Shown piece by piece: positions 46,517 to 55,673 of a stretch of 64,000 nt of DNA. This DNA comes from Lachnospiraceae bacterium (lineage in GTDB: Bacteria > Bacillota_A > Clostridia > Lachnospirales > Lachnospiraceae). Each line of letters starts with the position of its first letter. The stretch's first letter is position 1. A program made the translations under genes and the position numbers. The notes below the pieces were generated by a model. That model saw only the letters and a list, made by a program, of their open reading frames with translations, made no database searches and had not been told where the DNA came from. The DNA is taken from positions 124,001-188,000 of the forward strand of contig JAFUOI010000007.1 of the NCBI GenBank assembly GCA_017482005.1. The letters run 5' to 3'.

Positions 46517-47547
46517 AAGAATTTACGATTACAGCTTCCGAAAGCGGACAGAAATGTATTAAATATTGTGAAAAGGTTCTGCCGGCCGCAGGAACAGGTT
46601 TCTTACATAAAATGCTACGCAAGAAAAATATTACTTTAAACGGCAAAAAATCCGATGGAACGGAGCGGCTCTGCGTTGGGGACGTTGTCCGTTTTTTCTT
46701 CGCAGATGAAACCTTTGACACATTTTCGCGCTCGCCGGCCGGCCCAAAATCATCTGTAAACGGCCAAAACAAAAGCCACAGTGCAACATGTGAAGTACGC
46801 CCGCTCGACGAAAACCGGATCATTTATGAGGATGAGCATGTTCTTTTTTATAACAAACCGGTTGGTATTCTGTCCCAGAAAGCATCACCGGAGGACATAT
46901 CCCTGAACGAGATGCTTCTTGCTTATCTTACGGATAAAAATAAACACGAAAAAGATACTGTGAGTAAAGCATCCATCTGCAATCGTCTTGACCGCAACAC
47001 ATCCGGTCTTGTAATCTGCGGAAAAACATACATGGGACTTAGGACCATGAACGAACTGATCGCCCAAAGAACAGTCGGCAAGTATTATCATTGCATTGTT
47101 ACAGGACAGGTCAGACAATCTGTTTCAATCCGCGGATATCTTAAAAAAGACGAAAAAACAAACAAGGTTACGATTTCTAAATCGCCCTTTGAGGGATCTT
47201 CTTACATTGAAACCGAAATTCGCCCTATTGTCTGCGGAAGAGATGCATCCCTTTTGGAGGTACATCTGATTACGGGAAAAACACATCAGATCCGTTCTCA
47301 TCTTGCATCACTTGGACATGCGATTATAGGAGATTACAAATACGGTAACCGTCAGACAAATGACCGCTACCGCAAAAAATACGGTTTAAAGAGCCAGCTT
47401 TTGCATGCATACAGAATTGTTTTTCCAAAGATGGAAGCAGAATTTTCCTTTTTGAGTGAAAAAGAATTCATTGCACCGAAACCGGATCTCTTTACAAGAA
47501 TTGAAAAGGAGGAAATTCATGGCAACGTGGAGTTCCAGAGGTCTTAG
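46513..47547 (+). CDS. RluA/RluC family pseudouridine synthase
   Basis: 344 residues: S4-like RNA-binding N-terminus with a longer linker (about 65-95, containing KSSVNGQNKSHSA) and the catalytic domain with CNRLDRNTSGL (catalytic Asp in NRLDRNTSG). LITGKTHQIRSHLASLGH and GDYKYGN are typical. Second RluA-type synthase in this window; probably 23S rRNA. Its 3' end overlaps the recU start by 29 bases. AT-to-GC balance shifts within the linker (GC-rich run near 46730), unlike its neighbours. Confidence 0.88.
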   Translation: MKEFTITASESGQKCIKYCEKVLPAAGTGFLHKMLRKKNITLNGKKSDGTERLCVGDVVRFFFADETFDTFSRSPAGPKSSVNGQNKSHSATCEVRPLDENRIIYEDEHVLFYNKPVGILSQKASPEDISLNEMLLAYLTDKNKHEKDTVSKASICNRLDRNTSGLVICGKTYMGLRTMNELIAQRTVGKYYHCIVTGQVRQSVSIRGYLKKDEKTNKVTISKSPFEGSSYIETEIRPIVCGRDASLLEVHLITGKTHQIRSHLASLGHAIIGDYKYGNRQTNDRYRKKYGLKSQLLHAYRIVFPKMEAEFSFLSEKEFIAPKPDLFTRIEKEEIHGNVEFQRS

Positions 47548-48061
47548 AGGTTCTGCGTTTGAGGAACTGATCAACCGTACAAATGAAAAATACAGAGACA
47601 ATCAGCTTGCTCTCATACAGAAGGTTCCGACCCCCATTACTCCGATCAAAATGGATAAGGAGACCAGACATATCACCCTGGCATATTTTGATCAGAAAAG
47701 TACCGTCGATTACATCGGAACCGTCCAGGGAATTCCTGTATGTTTTGATGCAAAAGAATCGGCAGCGGACACTTTTTCACTGCAGAATATCCACGCGCAT
47801 CAGGTTGCTTTTATGGATGATTTTGAAAAACAAAAAGGGGTGGCTTTTTTTCTGATCCACTATACAAAAAAAGACTTTATGTATTATCTGCCGTTCCGAC
47901 ATCTGAAAGTTTTTTGGGACAGGGCACAAAACGGTGGGAGGAAAAGTTTTCGCATGGACGAACTTGATATGAGCTATGTGCTCCCTAAAAAAAGCGGAGT
48001 TTTTGTTCCTTATCTCGATATGCTTCAAAAAGATCTTCTTGAGCGAGAAACTGATGATTGA
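47519..48061 (+). CDS. recU: Holliday junction resolvase RecU
   Basis: 180 residues. RecU is the Firmicute substitute for RuvC and cuts four-way junctions. RGLRGSAFEELIN, VDYIGTVQGIPVCFDAKESA and QVAFMDDF match the family; the acidic and lysine residues of the DAKES stretch form the nuclease centre. ATG 47519 has AAGGAGG before it. Its stop codon TGA at 48059-48061 lies within the -35 element of the his promoter. Confidence 0.93.
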   Translation: MATWSSRGLRGSAFEELINRTNEKYRDNQLALIQKVPTPITPIKMDKETRHITLAYFDQKSTVDYIGTVQGIPVCFDAKESAADTFSLQNIHAHQVAFMDDFEKQKGVAFFLIHYTKKDFMYYLPFRHLKVFWDRAQNGGRKSFRMDELDMSYVLPKKSGVFVPYLDMLQKDLLERETDD

Positions 48062-48086
48062 CAATGCAAGATTATTTGTGTATACT
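48058..48086 (+). promoter_or_regulatory. Histidine operon promoter
   Basis: Consensus TTGACA (48058-48063) and TATACT (48081-48086) with the ideal 17-base spacing. The -35 overlaps the recU stop codon. Confidence 0.82.
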
Positions 48087-48094
48087 TTCGTTAG

Positions 48095-48140
48095 TTTGTT
48101 GTGGTAGCATGGTAGCGAATTAGCACTGCACCACGATAAA
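48095..48140 (+). promoter_or_regulatory. Stem-loop at the 5' end of the his transcript
   Basis: TTTGTTGTGGT (48095-48105) pairs with ACCACGATAAA (48130-48140), 11 pairs with two G-U, 24-base loop. It begins a base or two after the predicted transcript start. A second small hairpin, TAGATA (48146-48151) with TATCTA (48158-48163), follows. No T-box sequence or run of His codons was seen, so classical attenuation is not supported. Confidence 0.5.
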
Positions 48141-48199
48141 GTGGATAGATATAAGATTATCTAAAATAATATATAAAAAGAAAAAAGGAGTTTCCTATT

Positions 48200-49483
48200 A
48201 TGGAAAAACGATTACTTCATACACCGGAAGGTGTGAGAGATATTTATGGCAATGAACTGAGAAAAAAACAAAAGGTAGAGAATGATCTGATGACTGCCTT
48301 TGACAGTTTTGGATATAAACGTATTCAGACACCGGTGTTTGAGTTCTTTGATGTGTTTAGTAAGGAGATTGGTACAACCAAAAGCAATGAGCTGTATAAA
48401 TTCTTCGACAAAGAAGGAAATACACTGGTTCTTCGTCCCGATTTCACGCCTTCCATGGCAAGATGTGCGGCAAAATATTATCTGGAAGAAGATATACCGG
48501 TCCGTTTCTGTTATTGCGGAAATACATTTACGAACACTTCGGAGCTTCAGGGCAAATTAAAAGAAGTGACACAGACCGGTGTGGAACTGATTGGTGATGG
48601 AGCTCGTAGTGCGGATGCAGAGCTTATTCACCTCGCTGTCACAGCTCTTAAAAAGAGCGGATTGAAAGAATTCCAAATTAGTATCGGAGAAATTGAATTC
48701 TTTAAAGGTCTCTGTGAAGAGGCCGGTTTGTCGGAAGAGATGGAAGAACAGGTTCGCAGACTCATTTCCAACAAGAATTATTTCGGCGTGGAAGAATACA
48801 TTACGGAAGAAGGCATAGAAAAGAGCAAAGCAGATGCTTTTCTCAAAGTAGCTGAACTGTTCGGTTCCTATGACTGTCTTGAAGAAGCAAAGACCCTCGT
48901 GACCAATGAAAAAAGTTTAAAGGCGGTAAAACGCCTCGAAAAGCTTTATGACACGCTCAAAGAGTTCGGCGATGAAAAATATGTTTCTTTCGACCTTGGA
49001 ATGGTCAGCAAATACAATTATTATACGGGTATTATTTTCAAAGCATATACATATGGTGTCGGTGACGCTATCTTAAAAGGAGGCCGCTACGACAATCTGC
49101 TTTCTTATTTCGGAAAAAGCGCGCCGGCCATCGGTTTCATGATTGTTGTGGATGACCTGATGATTGCCCTGGGCAGCCAGAAGCTGACACCGGAATCTAC
49201 TTCGGACATTGAGTATCTGCTCTATGACAAATCCATGTACAAAGAAGCTGTCAAAATTGCAGACAAGCGCAGAAGCTTAGGCTGCAAGGTAGAATGTGTT
49301 GCCTTTGCGGAAGGAAAACAAACGGAGGATTACGTACGTTACGGCTACAACCATATGGTATCTAAGCTCTACCGGCTGACATCCGACGAAAAAGTACTCG
49401 TATACGACCTTGCAGATGACAGTGCGGATGCACTTCCTGTCGACAACTATGACTTAAAAGCTTTTTTAGGGAGGGAAGAATAG
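48200..49483 (+). CDS. hisZ: ATP phosphoribosyltransferase regulatory subunit HisZ
   Basis: 427 residues, HisS-like paralogue that lacks tRNA charging and activates the short HisG. Class II synthetase-like motifs are visible (LRPDFTPSMAR; GGRYDNLLSYFG) but the anticodon domain is short and replaced by about 100 residues. Directly before hisG. It could be confused with histidyl-tRNA synthetase, but the operon and missing C-terminal domain argue for HisZ. Confidence 0.95.
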   Translation: MEKRLLHTPEGVRDIYGNELRKKQKVENDLMTAFDSFGYKRIQTPVFEFFDVFSKEIGTTKSNELYKFFDKEGNTLVLRPDFTPSMARCAAKYYLEEDIPVRFCYCGNTFTNTSELQGKLKEVTQTGVELIGDGARSADAELIHLAVTALKKSGLKEFQISIGEIEFFKGLCEEAGLSEEMEEQVRRLISNKNYFGVEEYITEEGIEKSKADAFLKVAELFGSYDCLEEAKTLVTNEKSLKAVKRLEKLYDTLKEFGDEKYVSFDLGMVSKYNYYTGIIFKAYTYGVGDAILKGGRYDNLLSYFGKSAPAIGFMIVVDDLMIALGSQKLTPESTSDIEYLLYDKSMYKEAVKIADKRRSLGCKVECVAFAEGKQTEDYVRYGYNHMVSKLYRLTSDEKVLVYDLADDSADALPVDNYDLKAFLGREE

Positions 49484-50131
49484 ATGAGTGAAGATGTGCG
49501 CTATCTTACGTTTGCTCTTGGAAAGGGCCGACTTGCAAAAAAAACATTGGAATTATTTGAACAAATCGGTATTACATGTGAGGAAATGAAGGACAAAGAC
49601 TCCCGTAAACTGATTTTTGTCAACGAAGAACATAAACTGAAATTTTTCCTTGCAAAAGGACCGGATGTTCCGACTTATGTGGAATACGGCGCAGCGGATA
49701 TCGGTGTTGTCGGAAAAGATACACTTCTTGAGGAGCAGAGACGTGCATATGAAGTTCTGGATCTCGGGTTCGGAAAATGCCGTATGTGTGTCTGCGGACC
49801 GGAAAGTGCAAAAGAACTTTTAAAACATCATGAAATGATTCGCGTGGCAAGTAAATATCCGAACATTGCCAAGGACTATTTTTATAATAAAAAACATCAG
49901 ACTGTAGACATCATCAAATTAAACGGTTCTGTGGAGCTTGGACCGATTGTAGGTCTTTCCGACGTTATTGTCGATATTGTTGAGACCGGTTCTACACTCC
50001 GTGAAAACGGACTTGATGTACTGGAGGAAATCTGTCCGCTGTCCGCACGCATGATTGTCAATCAGGTCAGCATGAAAATGGAAGCGGACCGTATCAAAAA
50101 ACTGATTGCCGATATAAAGGAGATTTTATAA
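49484..50131 (+). CDS. hisG: ATP phosphoribosyltransferase, short form
   Basis: 215 residues, lacking the C-terminal regulatory domain of the long form, consistent with HisZ upstream. Catalyses the first committed step, ATP plus PRPP to phosphoribosyl-ATP. ALGKGRL near the N-terminus and the PRPP-binding DVIVDIVETGSTLRENGL are diagnostic. Starts one base after hisZ ends. Confidence 0.96.
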   Translation: MSEDVRYLTFALGKGRLAKKTLELFEQIGITCEEMKDKDSRKLIFVNEEHKLKFFLAKGPDVPTYVEYGAADIGVVGKDTLLEEQRRAYEVLDLGFGKCRMCVCGPESAKELLKHHEMIRVASKYPNIAKDYFYNKKHQTVDIIKLNGSVELGPIVGLSDVIVDIVETGSTLRENGLDVLEEICPLSARMIVNQVSMKMEADRIKKLIADIKEIL

Positions 50132-51427
50132 ATGAAAATCATCAAACTGACACAGGAATCAAAAGACAGCCTTTTAAACGATCTTTTAAAAAGAAGTCCG
50201 AATAATTACGGGCAATATGAAAAAACAGTGCAGGAAATCATTGAAAATGTCCGTGCAAACGGAGATGAAACCCTGTTTGATCTTGCTCATAAATTTGATA
50301 AAAATACAATCGATGCAAACAGCTTTAAGGTGACAGATGCCGAGATAGAAGAAGCTTTTTCACTGATTGAGCCGGAATTTATAGAGGTAATGAAAAAAGC
50401 TGCCGAAAATATCGCAGAGTATCATCAAAAACAGCTTCGTACAAGCTGGATTGAAACAAAGCCGGACGGAAGTATTCTCGGTCAGAAAGTAACACCTCTT
50501 GACAGCGTCGGGGTCTATGTACCGGGAGGAAAAGCTGTTTATCCGAGTTCTACCCTTATGACAACCATTCCTGCAAAGGTTGCAGGCGTAGGAAAGATTG
50601 TTATGACAACACCTGCGGGACCGGATAACAAAGTAAATCCGGGAACGCTGGTTGCGGCAAAGATTGCAGGCGTCGATGAAATCTATAAGACAGGCGGAGC
50701 CCAGGCTATTGCAGCACTTGCATTCGGAACAGAGTCGGTACCGAAAGTAGATAAGATTGTCGGACCGGGTAATATCTTTGTTGCTCTTGCAAAAAAAGCG
50801 GTTTACGGATATGTCAGCATCGATTCTATTGCAGGACCGAGTGAGATTTTGGTATTGGCTGATGAGACAGCAAATGCACGCTATGTTGCTGCGGATTTGC
50901 TTTCTCAGGCGGAGCATGATGAACTTGCATCCTCCATTCTCATTACAACAAGCCAAAAACTGGCGGAGGAAGTTTCCGCAGAAGTGGACAAGTTTACACA
51001 ACAGCTCTCGCGTAAAGAAATCATCGAAAAGAGTCTGGAAAACTATGGCTATATTCTTGTGGCCGAATCTATGGATGATGCCATTGATGCTGCAAATGAA
51101 ATTGCATCGGAACACATGGAAATCCTGACGGCAAATCCATACGAAACCATGACAAAAATCCGCCATGCAGGTGCGATGTTCCTCGGAAATTATTCTTCCG
51201 AACCGCTGGGAGATTATTTTGCCGGACCGAACCATGTTCTTCCGACTAACGGAACCGCGAAGTTCTTTTCACCGCTCTCCGTGGATGACTATATTAAGAA
51301 ATCAAGCATTATTTCTTATTCCAGAGAAGCATTGGAAGCCGTACACAAAGACATTGAACTTTTTGCACGCAAGGAAGGCTTGACGGCTCACGAAAACTCC
51401 ATTAAAGTAAGATTTGAAGAGGCTTAA
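50132..51427 (+). CDS. hisD: Histidinol dehydrogenase
   Basis: 431 residues. Two-step NAD-dependent oxidation of histidinol to histidine with zinc. VGPGNIFVALAKKAVYG, DSIAGPSEILVLAD, QAEHDELAS and the later ASEHMEI contain the catalytic and zinc residues. hisG ends on the base before this ATG. Full length. Confidence 0.97.
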   Translation: MKIIKLTQESKDSLLNDLLKRSPNNYGQYEKTVQEIIENVRANGDETLFDLAHKFDKNTIDANSFKVTDAEIEEAFSLIEPEFIEVMKKAAENIAEYHQKQLRTSWIETKPDGSILGQKVTPLDSVGVYVPGGKAVYPSSTLMTTIPAKVAGVGKIVMTTPAGPDNKVNPGTLVAAKIAGVDEIYKTGGAQAIAALAFGTESVPKVDKIVGPGNIFVALAKKAVYGYVSIDSIAGPSEILVLADETANARYVAADLLSQAEHDELASSILITTSQKLAEEVSAEVDKFTQQLSRKEIIEKSLENYGYILVAESMDDAIDAANEIASEHMEILTANPYETMTKIRHAGAMFLGNYSSEPLGDYFAGPNHVLPTNGTAKFFSPLSVDDYIKKSSIISYSREALEAVHKDIELFARKEGLTAHENSIKVRFEEA

Positions 51428-51439
51428 GGAGGTGCACAT

Positions 51440-52024
51440 ATGCGCGCTGCTGAAATTAAAAGAGAGACAAGAGAAACGAATATTTCGATGAAACTGACCC
51501 TTGACGGTGTCGGTAAAAGCTATATCAAAACAGGCATCGGCTTTTTTGACCATATGCTGGAAGGTTTTGCAAAACATGGTTTTTTTGATCTTGACCTGAA
51601 AGCGGACGGAGATCTTCATGTGGATCCGCATCATACGGTGGAAGATGTAGGAATTGTACTTGGAAGAGCCATCAAAGAAGCGGTAGGAGATAAGAAAGGC
51701 ATCTGCCGTTTCGGTTATTTCATTTTGCCGATGGACGATGCGCTTGCACTTTGCAGTCTGGATCTCGGCGGACGTACATATTTTGATTTTGATTGTGAAT
51801 TTGAAACCGAGCGTGTCGGATCCTTTGAGACACAGCTTGTCCGTGAATTTTTCTATGCAGTCTGCGCCAATGCGGAAATGAATCTTCACATTAAAATGCT
51901 CAGCGGACGCAATGATCACCACAAGGCAGAGGCGATTTTTAAAGCATTTGCCAAGGCTCTTGATCAGGCAGTTACATACGATGACAGGATTACGGATGTT
52001 TTAAGCACAAAAGGCACTCTTTAA
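51440..52024 (+). CDS. hisB: Imidazoleglycerol-phosphate dehydratase
   Basis: 194 residues, stand-alone dehydratase (no phosphatase domain). Manganese-binding histidines in [23 protein letters not shown] and [10 protein letters not shown]. Converts imidazoleglycerol phosphate to imidazole-acetol phosphate. AAGGAGGTG before the ATG. Confidence 0.97.
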   Translation: MRAAEIKRETRETNISMKLTLDGVGKSYIKTGIGFFDHMLEGFAKHGFFDLDLKADGDLHVDPHHTVEDVGIVLGRAIKEAVGDKKGICRFGYFILPMDDALALCSLDLGGRTYFDFDCEFETERVGSFETQLVREFFYAVCANAEMNLHIKMLSGRNDHHKAEAIFKAFAKALDQAVTYDDRITDVLSTKGTL

Positions 52025-52035
52025 GGAGAATACAG

Positions 52036-53319
52036 ATGAGTTATAAACAATTTGTTGCAAGTATATATTTAAAAGATAAAAAAGCGATCAAAAGCTTCAC
52101 GGATAATACGGTGGTTTCCCCGGATCCGGTGGAACTGGCCTGTTTTTATTCCGAGAGCGGAGTGGATGCCATTGTTATTTTTGATATGTCATATAACGAT
52201 GCCATGCATGATGAAGCTATGACAATTATGAAGCGCATTTGTGAAAAGGTGCAGGTGCCTGTATATGGCTCCGGTCATATCAATAAACCGGAGGATGTAA
52301 AGAAAATTCTCTATGCAGGCTGTGATAAAGCAGTTCTAAACTTCGGAAAAGAATGCAGCCAAAACATTTTAGAGGAAGTGTCTAAACGTTTCGGACGGGA
52401 GCACATTGCAGCTACCATCGCCAGTGAAGACTCCCTTGTCATTAACAAAGAGCTTCTTGAAACCTATGCAAGTGAGTTGGTACTGATTGATGAGTATGCA
52501 CTTAAAAATTGTCTCGGAGCCTCACAGCTTCCGGCAATTGTATTTCTTCCGGAAATTTCTCTCGACAAAATGCTTTCCGTTATGGAGCGTGACGGAGTTT
52601 CCGGTATTGCGGGCAAGATTGTCAACAGCAACTGCAAAGAGATTACTGCTCTTAAAAAAATATGCAAAGAACGCGGAATCAAAGTACATACCTTGGAAGT
52701 TGTCATGGAATTTTCCGAATTTAAGCTCGGCGTCGACGGACTTATGCCGGTTGTTGTGCAGGATTACCGCACGAACGAGGTTCTCATGGTCGCTTATATG
52801 AACGAAGAAGCTTACCTGACCACCCTTCGTACCGGCAAAATGACCTATTACAGCAGAAGCCGCAAAGAACTCTGGGTAAAAGGTTTGACAAGCGGACATT
52901 TCCAGTATCTCAAAGGGATGTCGGTAGACTGTGACAATGACACGTTGCTTGCCAAAGTATATCAGGTCGGTGCAGCATGTCACACCGGAAATTATTCTTG
53001 CTTTTACCGAGACCTTGTACCGATGGATGCAGAAGCAGCTAATCCGCTTACGGTTTTCGAAAAGGTATACGATGTAATCAAGGACCGCAAAACCAACCCG
53101 AAAGAAGGTTCCTACACCAATTATCTATTTGACAAAGGAACTGATAAAATTTTAAAGAAACTCGGTGAGGAAGCGACAGAGATTGTCATTGCAGCCAAAA
53201 ACGATAATTCGGATGAGATTACTTATGAGATTTCGGATTTCCTGTACCACATGATGGTTCTTATGGCAGAGAAAGGAATCCGTTGGGAAGATATTACATC
53301 TGAGCTGGCAAATCGTTGA
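52036..53319 (+). CDS. hisIE: HisF-like pseudo-domain fused to HisIE (PRA-cyclohydrolase / PRA-ATP pyrophosphohydrolase)
   Basis: 427 residues in three parts. Residues 1-225 follow the HisF/HisA TIM-barrel ([20 protein letters not shown] matches the HisF GGGI-type loop), but the two catalytic Asp positions are replaced: Tyr11 in ASIYLKD where HisF has CLDVKD, and Ala129 in TIASED where HisF has AIDAK. Residues about 230-320 are HisI ([14 protein letters not shown]; zinc-binding VDCDND and [11 protein letters not shown]). About 335-425 is HisE ([14 protein letters not shown]). HisI and HisE remove pyrophosphate and open the ring. The N-terminal domain is probably non-catalytic; a structural or channelling role is inference. 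Confidence 0.9.
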   Translation: MSYKQFVASIYLKDKKAIKSFTDNTVVSPDPVELACFYSESGVDAIVIFDMSYNDAMHDEAMTIMKRICEKVQVPVYGSGHINKPEDVKKILYAGCDKAVLNFGKECSQNILEEVSKRFGREHIAATIASEDSLVINKELLETYASELVLIDEYALKNCLGASQLPAIVFLPEISLDKMLSVMERDGVSGIAGKIVNSNCKEITALKKICKERGIKVHTLEVVMEFSEFKLGVDGLMPVVVQDYRTNEVLMVAYMNEEAYLTTLRTGKMTYYSRSRKELWVKGLTSGHFQYLKGMSVDCDNDTLLAKVYQVGAACHTGNYSCFYRDLVPMDAEAANPLTVFEKVYDVIKDRKTNPKEGSYTNYLFDKGTDKILKKLGEEATEIVIAAKNDNSDEITYEISDFLYHMMVLMAEKGIRWEDITSELANR

Positions 53320-53354
53320 TTTATTGAAACATTCTCTGCACACATTTTTAATAT

Positions 53355-53404
53355 CCTCGTATTTTTTCGCAAATCTTCTCATAGATTTAACAAAAAAGAC
53401 GAGG
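53355..53404 (+). terminator. Long imperfect hairpin after the his genes
   Basis: CCTCGT (53355-53360) with ACGAGG (53399-53404), then T6 with A6 and AAATCT with AGATTT in the inner stem. Followed by TATTTTTATTTT. It ends the his unit, but its right arm also contains the GAGG that would serve the next gene. Confidence 0.6.
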
Positions 53405-53417
53405 TATTTTTATTTTG

Positions 53418-53813
53418 ATGAAAACCACTTCCAACGAATCATCCCGAGACAGACGCCTTGCAGTCGCTGCGTTCCTCCGTGACAGTGATGGCCGGAACAA
53501 AGAACGCATGCAGCACATCAATTATATTTTAAACGGTCAGCCTTATCCGGCAAAAGAAAACATCCCTGACAAAATGCAGACAGCTGTAAGCGATCCCGAA
53601 GAAAAAGCATTCCGGAAGTCATTTCGTATCCGCTGTGCCGCAGCACTTTTGCTGACAACCGGTGTCTATCTCGGCATTATGACGCAAAACCCTAAAATCA
53701 TCCCATTCATAAAAACAATAAAGACAGAAATCCAAGCCGATTATTCCGAGAATTTGTTTGATTTTATAAAGCAGATACCTTATACTCTTGAGTATGAGAA
53801 AATTAATGCTTAA
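53418..53813 (+). CDS. Small membrane protein, unknown
   Basis: 131 residues. A polar N-terminus (to about residue 65, basic/acidic, SSRDRRLAVAAFLRDS), a single membrane helix (about 72-90; CAAALLLTTGVYLGIM) and a C-terminal tail. Starts at ATG 53418 (TTG 53415 possible). Its last 20 bases overlap the radical SAM gene. Not recognised; gene density and close packing suggest it is real. Confidence 0.6.
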   Translation: MKTTSNESSRDRRLAVAAFLRDSDGRNKERMQHINYILNGQPYPAKENIPDKMQTAVSDPEEKAFRKSFRIRCAAALLLTTGVYLGIMTQNPKIIPFIKTIKTEIQADYSENLFDFIKQIPYTLEYEKINA

Positions 53814-55671
53814 GGATGAAATCCTGTTAAAAATTGAAAAACCCGCACGATATATCGGCGGAGAAGTAAATAGTATCATGAAGGATAAAGACGATGTGGA
53901 TATACGCTTTGCCATGTGTTTCCCTGACGTCTATGAGATTGGAATGTCACATCTCGGCATTCAGATCCTGTATGATATGTTCAACAAATTTGAAGACACG
54001 TGGTGTGAGCGTGTCTATTCGCCGTGGGCAGATCTTGACAAGATTATGAGAGAGGAGAATATTCCGCTTTTTGCTTTGGAATCCCAGGATCCAATCAAAG
54101 ATTTTAATTTCCTCGGCATTACACTTCAATACGAAATGTGCTATACCAACATTTTGCAGGTTCTTGAACTTTCCGGTATTCCGATGCTTGCAAAAGACAG
54201 AACTGCAGAGGATCCGATCGTCATAGGCGGTGGACCGTGTTCATACAATCCGGAACCGATTGCAGATTTCTTTGACTTGTTTTACATCGGAGAGGGCGAA
54301 ACGATGTACCGCCGTCTTTTGGATTTATATAAAGAATGTAAAAATTCCGGCGTTTCGCGGGATGAATTTCTGCATAAAGCAGGTACGCTTCCGGGAATTT
54401 ATTGTCCTGCGCTCTATGAAGTGACCTATAGAGAAGACGGAACTATCGCAGCATTTACACCGAAATACGAGGATGTTCCGGCCATGGTAGAGAAGGAAAT
54501 GATGACGGATCTTTCGGATATGACTTATTATCCTACAAAACCTGTGGTTCCGTTTATCAAGGTGACACAGGATCGTGTTGTTCTTGAGATTATGCGTGGC
54601 TGTATTCGTGGTTGTCGTTTTTGTCAGGCCGGACAGCTTTACAGACCTCTGCGTGAGCGTGATGTGGAAGTATTGAAGCATTACGCTTCGGAAATGCTTA
54701 AAAACACCGGACACGAAGAAATATCCCTCAGTTCCTTAAGCTCCAGTGACTACTCTCAGCTTCCGGAACTGATTGATTATCTGATTGAGGAATGCAACCG
54801 CAAAAAAATCAACATTTCTCTTCCTTCGCTCCGAATCGATGCATTTTCACTTGATGTGATGAGTAAAGTCCAGGATGTCAAGAAAAGTTCCCTTACCTTC
54901 GCACCGGAAGCAGGAACACAGCGCCTTCGCGATGTGATTAATAAAGGTCTTACGGAAGAAGTGATTTTGAACGGCGCCAGAGAAGCATTTGAAGGCGGTT
55001 GGAATAAAGTGAAACTCTATTTTATGCTTGGTCTTCCGACGGAGACAAAAGAGGACATGGAAGGCATAGCAGAACTGTCCAATGCTATTGCAAAGGTATA
55101 TTATGAGACGGTTCCGAAGGAAAAACGCCAGGGCAGGGTACAGATTGTGACAAGCACCTCGTTCTTTGTACCGAAACCGTTTACGCCGTTTCAATGGGCT
55201 TCAATGAACACAAAGGAAGAGTTTTTGGACAAGGCACATGTAGTAAGAGAATCCGTAAAAAACCAGCTTAACCAAAAGAGCATCAAATATAACTGGCACG
55301 AAGCGGATGTAACCGTTCTCGAGGGTGTCTTTGCCCGCGGAGACCGCCGCGTTTCCGATGTCATTATAAAAGCATACCAAAAAGGCTGTCTGTTTGATTC
55401 GTGGAGCGAGTATTTCCACAATGATCTTTGGATGGAATCCTTTAAAGAGTGTGGTATTTCCATTGATTTCTACACGACAAGACAGCGCAATGATGATGAA
55501 ATTTTTCCGTGGGATTTTATTTCCTGCGGTGTGGATAAAGCATTTTTACTCCGCGAATGGAAGAAAGCACTTGGTGAAACCGTATCGCCGAACTGCCGTC
55601 AGGGCTGTCAGGGATGTGGTGCCATGAAATACGGTGTCGGTGTCTGCACCGAAGAAAAAACAGGAGCATAA
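53794..55671 (+). CDS. TIGR03960-type B12-binding-like radical SAM protein
   Basis: 625 residues. N-terminal region of the TIGR03960 family (EKPARYIGGEVN; FPDVYEIGMSHLGIQ), a B12-like Rossmann segment, then radical SAM core with C-x3-C-x2-C in RGCIRGCRFCQAG, and a C-terminal segment with paired cysteines (CRQGCQGCG). It is nearly always coupled to a DUF2344 protein, as here, and believed to modify RNA or a ribosomal component; the reaction is not established. ATG 53794 or 53806 are both possible. Overlaps the preceding small gene. Confidence 0.9.
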   Translation: MRKLMLKDEILLKIEKPARYIGGEVNSIMKDKDDVDIRFAMCFPDVYEIGMSHLGIQILYDMFNKFEDTWCERVYSPWADLDKIMREENIPLFALESQDPIKDFNFLGITLQYEMCYTNILQVLELSGIPMLAKDRTAEDPIVIGGGPCSYNPEPIADFFDLFYIGEGETMYRRLLDLYKECKNSGVSRDEFLHKAGTLPGIYCPALYEVTYREDGTIAAFTPKYEDVPAMVEKEMMTDLSDMTYYPTKPVVPFIKVTQDRVVLEIMRGCIRGCRFCQAGQLYRPLRERDVEVLKHYASEMLKNTGHEEISLSSLSSSDYSQLPELIDYLIEECNRKKINISLPSLRIDAFSLDVMSKVQDVKKSSLTFAPEAGTQRLRDVINKGLTEEVILNGAREAFEGGWNKVKLYFMLGLPTETKEDMEGIAELSNAIAKVYYETVPKEKRQGRVQIVTSTSFFVPKPFTPFQWASMNTKEEFLDKAHVVRESVKNQLNQKSIKYNWHEADVTVLEGVFARGDRRVSDVIIKAYQKGCLFDSWSEYFHNDLWMESFKECGISIDFYTTRQRNDDEIFPWDFISCGVDKAFLLREWKKALGETVSPNCRQGCQGCGAMKYGVGVCTEEKTGA

Positions 55672-55673
55672 AC

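Noticed and set aside
48200..49483. Histidyl-tRNA synthetase
   Set aside because: Lacks the anticodon-binding domain and precedes a short hisG, so HisZ is the better call.
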